This document shows positions 4,965-5,780 of a stretch of 5,780 bases of DNA, one piece after another. This stretch comes from Opitutaceae bacterium (GTDB lineage: Bacteria > Verrucomicrobiota > Verrucomicrobiia > Opitutales > Opitutaceae). Location: assembly GCA_005786775.1 (NCBI GenBank), contig SYDD01000376.1, positions 1-5,780 on the forward strand. Reading direction: 5' to 3'. The notes under the pieces are model-generated. The model was not told the origin of the DNA. It saw nothing but the letters and a program-made list of their open reading frames with translations, and searched no databases. Position 1 is the first letter of the stretch. The number at the start of each line of letters is the position of its first letter. The translations under genes were made by a program, and so were the position numbers.

Positions 4965-5582
4965 TTACTCCTCAAGCTCCACGTTCCAGTAGGCCACGTC
5001 GAGAAAGTCGCGCCACTGCTCTCGCCGACGGCCGCCAAGGGCGAGCGAGATGACCGGCCGCCACTTCGGCCGCACCGGGCGGCGAATAAGCCGCATCCCC
5101 GCCTCGTGCGGCAGCCGGTTGGCCTTGCGCGTGTTGCACTTGATGCAGGAGCAAACGATGTTTTCCCACGTTGTCCGCCCCCCTTGGTCGCGGGGGATCA
5201 CATGGTCCAAATTGAGCAGTTCCCGGGGCAAGATGCGCGAACAGTACTGGCACGTATCCTTGTCCCGTTCAAAGACGTTGCTCCGCGTCAGCTTCAATTC
5301 CTTGCAGGGCCGCTGGTCGAAGACGGTCAGCAGAATAACCTTCGGTAGCAGGATCATTCGGTGCGGGGTGCGCACCGCCTCCTGCGGAAGAATCGGGGGG
5401 TTCGACGCGGAGAAGTCGATCCAATCCAGCATCGAAAAGGTGCGGTAATCGTCCTCCTGCTGTAGCACCACCTGCGCCTGACCACGAGCCAGCAAACCGA
5501 AAGCGCGCCGAGCGGCGACGATGTTGATCGCCTGCCAGAGGCGATTCAACACCAGCACGGGCTGCTCGAGGGCGACATCCAT
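4965..5582 (-). CDS. HNH endonuclease family protein
   Basis: 205 residues from the ATG at 5582. Residues 8-30 (PVLVLNRLWQAINIVAARRAFGL) match the N-terminal signature of a widespread Planctomycetes/Verrucomicrobia/cyanobacteria HNH family. The nuclease fold is C-terminal: CQYC (111-114), LDHVIPRDQGGRTTWENIVCSC (125-146) and IKCNTRK (147-153). C111, C114, C146 and C149 should hold a structural zinc; H127, N141 and N150 are the likely HNH active-site residues. RLIRRPVRPKW follows. The family is usually single-copy chromosomal, and its substrate and role (repair or other DNA metabolism) are not settled. The same frame stays open to the window edge, with other possible starts (ATG at 5654, GTG at 5696). 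I prefer 5582 because family similarity starts there and a TTGACA promoter lies just upstream. It precedes the double-ACT gene by 24 nt. Confidence 0.88.
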   Translation of the reverse strand: MDVALEQPVLVLNRLWQAINIVAARRAFGLLARGQAQVVLQQEDDYRTFSMLDWIDFSASNPPILPQEAVRTPHRMILLPKVILLTVFDQRPCKELKLTRSNVFERDKDTCQYCSRILPRELLNLDHVIPRDQGGRTTWENIVCSCIKCNTRKANRLPHEAGMRLIRRPVRPKWRPVISLALGGRRREQWRDFLDVAYWNVELEE

Positions 5583-5780
5583 TCCGAACGACGGCTGTAG
5601 CGACGCGCAGCCCCAGCTGTCAAGGCGGGCCGGCAAGCCGCGGTCGGAAAACATTGCCCGCGACTCTCCGTTCGCGCCCGAACCTCCCTCCGCCACCGCC
5701 GCAAGGCGCTCAACGAACGCGCTCCGCGGGGATCCAAGAACGGAAAACCGTACGGTCCGCCGCGGGGCGCTCGTGCCATA
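5583..5780. other. Region upstream of the HNH gene to the window edge, no certain gene
   Basis: Two readings are possible on the minus strand. First, the HNH frame has no stop from 5582 to the edge (66 further codons), so a longer HNH protein cannot be excluded, although the translated stretch (for example SVLGSPRSAFVERLAAVAEGG) resembles no HNH N-terminus I know. Second, another frame runs in from the edge for 22 sense codons and stops with TGA at 5712-5710, and could be the 3' end of an upstream gene. Neither can be confirmed within the window. I see no RNA gene or repeat here. Confidence 0.3.
5594..5623 (-). promoter_or_regulatory. Candidate promoter of the HNH gene
   Basis: On the minus strand a perfect TTGACA (plus-strand 5618-5623) is followed after 18 nt by TACAGC (5594-5599), a poor -10 with T, A and A matching. 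The start point would fall near 5587, only about 5 nt before the ATG at 5582. That would give an almost leaderless mRNA, in line with the missing Shine-Dalgarno sequence. A consensus -35 is unlikely but not impossible by chance in GC-rich DNA. Confidence 0.4.

Noticed and set aside
4426..5348. Plus-strand open frames over the ACT and HNH genes (4426-4992, 4773-5348)
   Set aside because: Antisense to genes with clear ACT and HNH motifs, and no recognisable domain of their own.
4965..5582. HNH protein as a homing endonuclease, Cas9 fragment or restriction enzyme
   Set aside because: The N-terminal signature fits a chromosomal HNH family, with no intron, intein, methylase, repeats or RuvC domain visible.
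5546..5779. Minus-strand 77-codon open frame starting at the window edge
   Set aside because: Arg/Ser/Ala-rich shadow overlapping the HNH start, with no motif.

Overview
The window is chromosomal, GC-rich bacterial DNA that most resembles a Verrucomicrobiota member, probably Opitutaceae-like. This is an inference, with no database search behind it. It rests on three proteins: a surface protein with an Ig-like domain followed by the two C-terminal repeats common in Opitutus relatives, an HNH endonuclease whose N-terminus (VLVLNRLWQAINIV...RRAF) is typical of the Planctomycetes/Verrucomicrobia type, and a short omega subunit. I found no rRNA, tRNA, tmRNA, insertion sequence or CRISPR array. No stretch over 300 bp lacks a gene.

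Layout. The + strand from 1 to 1110 carries the 3' end of a secreted Ig-domain protein. It converges on a small single-pass membrane protein (1180-1440, minus), and a perfect 12-bp inverted repeat lies between them. A 96-bp, locally very AT-rich divergent intergenic region separates that gene from a small helix-turn-helix regulator (1537-1914, plus). The regulator converges, with only 10 bp between the stops, on a run of minus-strand genes that fills the rest of the window.

Read in transcription order (right to left), that run is: HNH endonuclease (5582-4965), a GcvR-like double-ACT protein (4940-4410), rpoZ for RNA polymerase omega (4320-4123), a strong intrinsic terminator (4098-4065), smpB (4033-3554), trmL (3544-3068) and a fused LamG-like/VanZ membrane protein (3037-1925). 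smpB, trmL and vanZ are tightly spaced and look co-transcribed. rpoZ, smpB and trmL are housekeeping genes of transcription, ribosome rescue and tRNA modification. The HNH, double-ACT and LamG-VanZ proteins have less certain jobs.

I see no clear undescribed multi-gene system. The points most worth a second look are the LamG-VanZ fusion, the AT-rich palindromic promoter of the HTH regulator, the possible leaderless starts of rpoZ and the HNH gene, and the terminator dividing rpoZ from smpB.
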